Below are positions 6,010 through 8,089 of a stretch of 8,089 nucleotides of DNA, piece after piece; position 1 is the first letter of the stretch; each line of letters starts with the position of its first letter. Under the pieces are notes generated by a model. That model was not told the origin of the DNA. It made no database searches and was given only the letters and a program-made list of their open reading frames with translations. The DNA lies in assembly GCA_027064665.1 (NCBI GenBank), contig JAMOPH010000320.1, forward strand, positions 1 to 8,089, in the 5' to 3' direction. Both the position numbers and the translations under genes were made by a program. This DNA is from a bacterium (GTDB lineage: Bacteria; UBP14; UBA6098; B30-G16).

Positions 6010-7371
6010 ATGATTCTCAAGGGCGGAAAAATTGCCCTGCCGGGCAGGGAGGAGTTCTTTGAGGGCGATATAAGGATTGAGGGTGGCAAGATAGCCGAAA
6101 TCGGCGAAAATCTTGATGGCGGTGAAAAAGTTGACTGCTCCGGTCTTATGATTTTCCCCGGCGGAATTGATGCCCACACCCACTTTGACGATCCGGGATA
6201 CACCCATCGTGAGGATTTTCTGTCCGCATCCTCTGCGGCTGCTGCCGGCGGGATTACTACCATAATTGATATGCCCTGCACCTCGGTACCGCCGGTGACG
6301 AATTTAGAAAATCTCCGCACCAAACTTGAGGTGGTTCGCCGCAAAAGCGTTGTGGATTTTGGCTTTTACGGCGGCGTTTCCGCCCAGTCCTTTGAGGAAA
6401 ATTTCCCCCAAAATGTCAGGGAACTTGCCCCCTATGTGTTCGGGTTTAAGACATATTTCATCTCCGGGATGAGAACCTTTGCCCGCCTTGACCACTGGCA
6501 GTTCCGGCAGGTCTTGAGAGAGACCATCAAACTTGGCGTGCCGGTGCTGGTTCACGCCGAGGATTTTGACTATGTCAACTCCGCCACACAGTTCCAAAAA
6601 AGCCGGGGTGATTCCCCAAGGGAATACTATCTTTCCCGCCCGGAAGTCGCCGAACTTTTAGCGGTTGGCGCTGTGGCGGATATTTTAAGGGATGTTTTGA
6701 CCGAAACCGGGCTCCCATCCGGTTTCAAACCAGTGCACATAGTTCACATCTCCTATTATCGCTCCGTGGACAAACTTATGGGACTTCCCATAACCTGCGA
6801 GACCTGCCCGCACTATCTTGAGTTCAACCTTGACGATTTTGTCAGAATTGGCTCTCCGCTCAAGGTGACGCCGCCGGTGAAATCCGGGGATAATCCTCAA
6901 AAGTTGTGGCGTTATCTTGCGGTGGGCAAGATAGACTTTGTCGCCTCGGACCACGCCCCTGCGCCGTATGAGGAAAAATACACCGGTTCTGTCTGGACGG
7001 ACTATTCCGGAATTCCCGGCGTGGGGACGCTGTTCCCGTATCTTTTGTCCGAGGGATTTTTCAGGGGCAGAATTTCTCTGCGCCGGTTTGTGGAGATAGC
7101 CTCGGCGGCGCCGGCAAAGCGCTACAAAATCCCCAGCAAGGGCGCAATCGCCCCCGGCTATGATGCTGATCTGGTTCTTGTGGACCCCTCGCTCACCTGG
7201 AAGGTTGAGGGGAAAAAGTTTTTCTCCCGGGGCAAAATAACCCCCTTTGAGGGTTACGAATTCCGCGGACGAATTGTGAGGGCATTTGTGCGCGGGAAAG
7301 TTGTCTATGACTTTCAGAGGGGAATTGTTGTCCCCCCCGGATACGGTGAATTTTTAACCCCGTGCAGATAA
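6010..7371 (+). CDS. Cyclic amidohydrolase of the dihydroorotase/allantoinase superfamily, substrate unassigned
   Basis: A 453-residue binuclear-metal hydrolase that opens cyclic amides; length fits class I dihydroorotase or allantoinase. The full metal set is visible: H56-x-H58 in GGIDAHTHF, the carboxylated Lys147 (GFKTYF), His182 (LVHAED), His246 (IVHIS) and Asp314 (ASDHAP). The beta-sandwich composite domain is made by residues 1-50 and about 375-440, ending in the usual APGYDADLVLVD and VRGKVVYD segments. However, the Arg after HxHx that holds the carboxylate of dihydroorotate is Asp60 here (HTHFDDPG), and the Asn of MPNT is Cys90 (MPCTSVPP). Those changes argue against true dihydroorotase, although automatic annotation will probably say pyrC. 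The MPxxSxPP form is closer to allantoinases. No pyrimidine or purine-degradation neighbour helps decide. A strong ribosome-binding site precedes the start. Confidence 0.85.
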   Translation: MILKGGKIALPGREEFFEGDIRIEGGKIAEIGENLDGGEKVDCSGLMIFPGGIDAHTHFDDPGYTHREDFLSASSAAAAGGITTIIDMPCTSVPPVTNLENLRTKLEVVRRKSVVDFGFYGGVSAQSFEENFPQNVRELAPYVFGFKTYFISGMRTFARLDHWQFRQVLRETIKLGVPVLVHAEDFDYVNSATQFQKSRGDSPREYYLSRPEVAELLAVGAVADILRDVLTETGLPSGFKPVHIVHISYYRSVDKLMGLPITCETCPHYLEFNLDDFVRIGSPLKVTPPVKSGDNPQKLWRYLAVGKIDFVASDHAPAPYEEKYTGSVWTDYSGIPGVGTLFPYLLSEGFFRGRISLRRFVEIASAAPAKRYKIPSKGAIAPGYDADLVLVDPSLTWKVEGKKFFSRGKITPFEGYEFRGRIVRAFVRGKVVYDFQRGIVVPPGYGEFLTPCR

Positions 7372-7380
7372 TTTCAATTC

Positions 7381-7418
7381 TTCAAATTTGTTCAAATAAA
7401 TTCTTGACAAAGTTTGAA
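7381..7418. repeat. TTCAAA repeats flanking the folD -35 element, possible operator
   Basis: TTCAAAT occurs at 7381-7387 and 7391-7397, one helical turn apart; the first overlaps the palindrome CAAATTTG (7383-7390). An inverted copy, TTTGAA, is at 7413-7418 between the -35 and -10 elements, and another TTCAAA starts at 7440. Such spacing around a promoter would suit a repressor site, but the region is very AT-rich, so short repeats arise easily by chance. Confidence 0.25.
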
Positions 7419-7431
7419 AATCAAATATTAT
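7404..7431 (+). promoter_or_regulatory. Strong sigma-70-type promoter of folD
   Basis: A perfect TTGACA (7404-7409), a 16-bp spacer and TATTAT (7426-7431, five of six). RNA would start near 7438-7440, giving a leader of about 32-35 bases before the folD ATG. This is the best promoter in the window. Confidence 0.7.
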
Positions 7432-7471
7432 GATAGGATTTCAAAAGATTACTTGATAAATCGCTAAATAA

Positions 7472-8089
7472 ATGATGAAAATATTGTCGGGCAAAAAAGT
7501 CGCAGAATCCATTTTTGAAAAGATATTGCAGAAAATTCAGTTGCTTGACGAATCTCCACGATTATTGTCAGTAATCATTGGCGATAACCCCGCCGCAGTA
7601 AGTTACGCAAGGGCTAAAGGCAGAAAAGCAGGCGCTCTGGGGGCAGAATTTAAGGTTCTGGATTTTTCCGCCGCGCTTTCCCAGCGGGAAATTGAAAGAC
7701 AAATTCGCTCAGAGATTAAAAGTTGGGACCCCGACGGGATAATTCTTGAAAAGCCCGTGCCGGACAAATTTGACTTTGACAGTCTGGTTTCACTGATTCC
7801 GCCGGTGGCGGATATTGACTGCCAGCGGTTGGACAATTTGGGTAAACTGATGGCTGGCAAGCCCAGATATTTCCCCGCAACTCCAAAGGCGGTGGTGGAA
7901 ATCCTAAAGTTTTACGAAATTCCCCCCGAGGGGAAGCACATAACAATTGTGGGGCGAAGTCTTACCGTTGGGTTGCCGCTTTCGGTTATGTTTTTGAGCA
8001 AGTCCGAGATGGGCAACGCCACCGTCACGGTCTGCCATTCAAGGACGCCGGATATATCCAAGCACACCCGCCGGGCGGGCATTGTGGTC
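7472..8089 (+). CDS. folD: FolD-like methylenetetrahydrofolate dehydrogenase/cyclohydrolase (3' end outside window)
   Basis: The first 206 residues of a protein of the FolD family (about 285 residues when complete), which interconverts methylene-, methenyl- and 10-formyl-tetrahydrofolate in the cytosol. The catalytic Tyr45-xxx-Lys49 pair (SYARAKGRK) is present. The NADP-binding GRSLTVGLP (161-169) and ATVTVCHSRT (183-192) blocks are clear. The canonical G-x-x-x-Q-x-P-L-P segment reads GIILEKPVP, with Glu93 in place of the conserved Gln, and the KDVDG segment reads ADIDC, keeping Asp116 but losing the Gly; PCTPxG reads PATPKA. These changes touch the folate site, so cyclohydrolase activity is in doubt although the family is not. 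The start is ATG 7472 or the adjacent ATG 7475; neither has a Shine-Dalgarno sequence. The frame is open to the last base. Confidence 0.88.
   Translation, partial: MMKILSGKKVAESIFEKILQKIQLLDESPRLLSVIIGDNPAAVSYARAKGRKAGALGAEFKVLDFSAALSQREIERQIRSEIKSWDPDGIILEKPVPDKFDFDSLVSLIPPVADIDCQRLDNLGKLMAGKPRYFPATPKAVVEILKFYEIPPEGKHITIVGRSLTVGLPLSVMFLSKSEMGNATVTVCHSRTPDISKHTRRAGIVV

Noticed and set aside
7372..7403. Terminator after the amidohydrolase gene
   Set aside because: The segment is AT-rich with only the short palindrome CAAATTTG; there is no GC-rich stem followed by Ts.

Overview
The window looks like chromosome from a bacterium, probably of an uncultured or anaerobic lineage. Evidence for Bacteria is a membrane diadenylate cyclase (CdaA), a GGDEF sensor protein and a TTGACA/TATTAT promoter. 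The Thi4-type thiazole synthase fragment is typical of archaea and of many anaerobic or deep-branching bacteria. I cannot name the phylum. Core genes are moderately GC-rich, above 50% in the lines I counted. No RNA gene, CRISPR array, insertion sequence or clear terminator was seen.

Layout, left to right: the 3' end of a Thi4 gene (2-298); a 130-bp gap; a Cof-type HAD phosphatase (429-1250); then two overlapping AT-rich genes, a compact ABC/AAA15-type ATPase (1257-2357) and a small PD-(D/E)XK nuclease-like protein (2338-2841); then cdaA (2845-3636). Converging on cdaA after 24 bp is a 755-residue membrane sensor diguanylate cyclase on the minus strand (3661-5928). An 81-bp divergent gap separates it from a cyclic amidohydrolase of the dihydroorotase/allantoinase superfamily (6010-7371). 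A 100-bp gap with a strong sigma-70-type promoter leads into a folD-like gene that runs off the end (7472-8089).

HAD gene, ATPase, nuclease and cdaA are packed on one strand with gaps of 6, -20 and 3 bp, so they can be read as one transcript. The ATPase-nuclease pair is the accessory part. It is roughly one-third GC, has overlapping reading frames, and sits between two GC-richer household genes. Its architecture (sensor ATPase plus small nuclease) resembles two-gene anti-phage systems such as PARIS and Septu, but the parts do not match any named system I know. It is the best candidate here for an undescribed system. Its function is inferred, not shown.

Several household enzymes differ at diagnostic positions: the amidohydrolase lacks both carboxylate-binding residues of dihydroorotase, the FolD-like protein has Glu where the conserved cyclohydrolase Gln belongs, and CdaA has DGG for DGA and Met before RHR. 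These affect how confidently their functions can be transferred from name alone.
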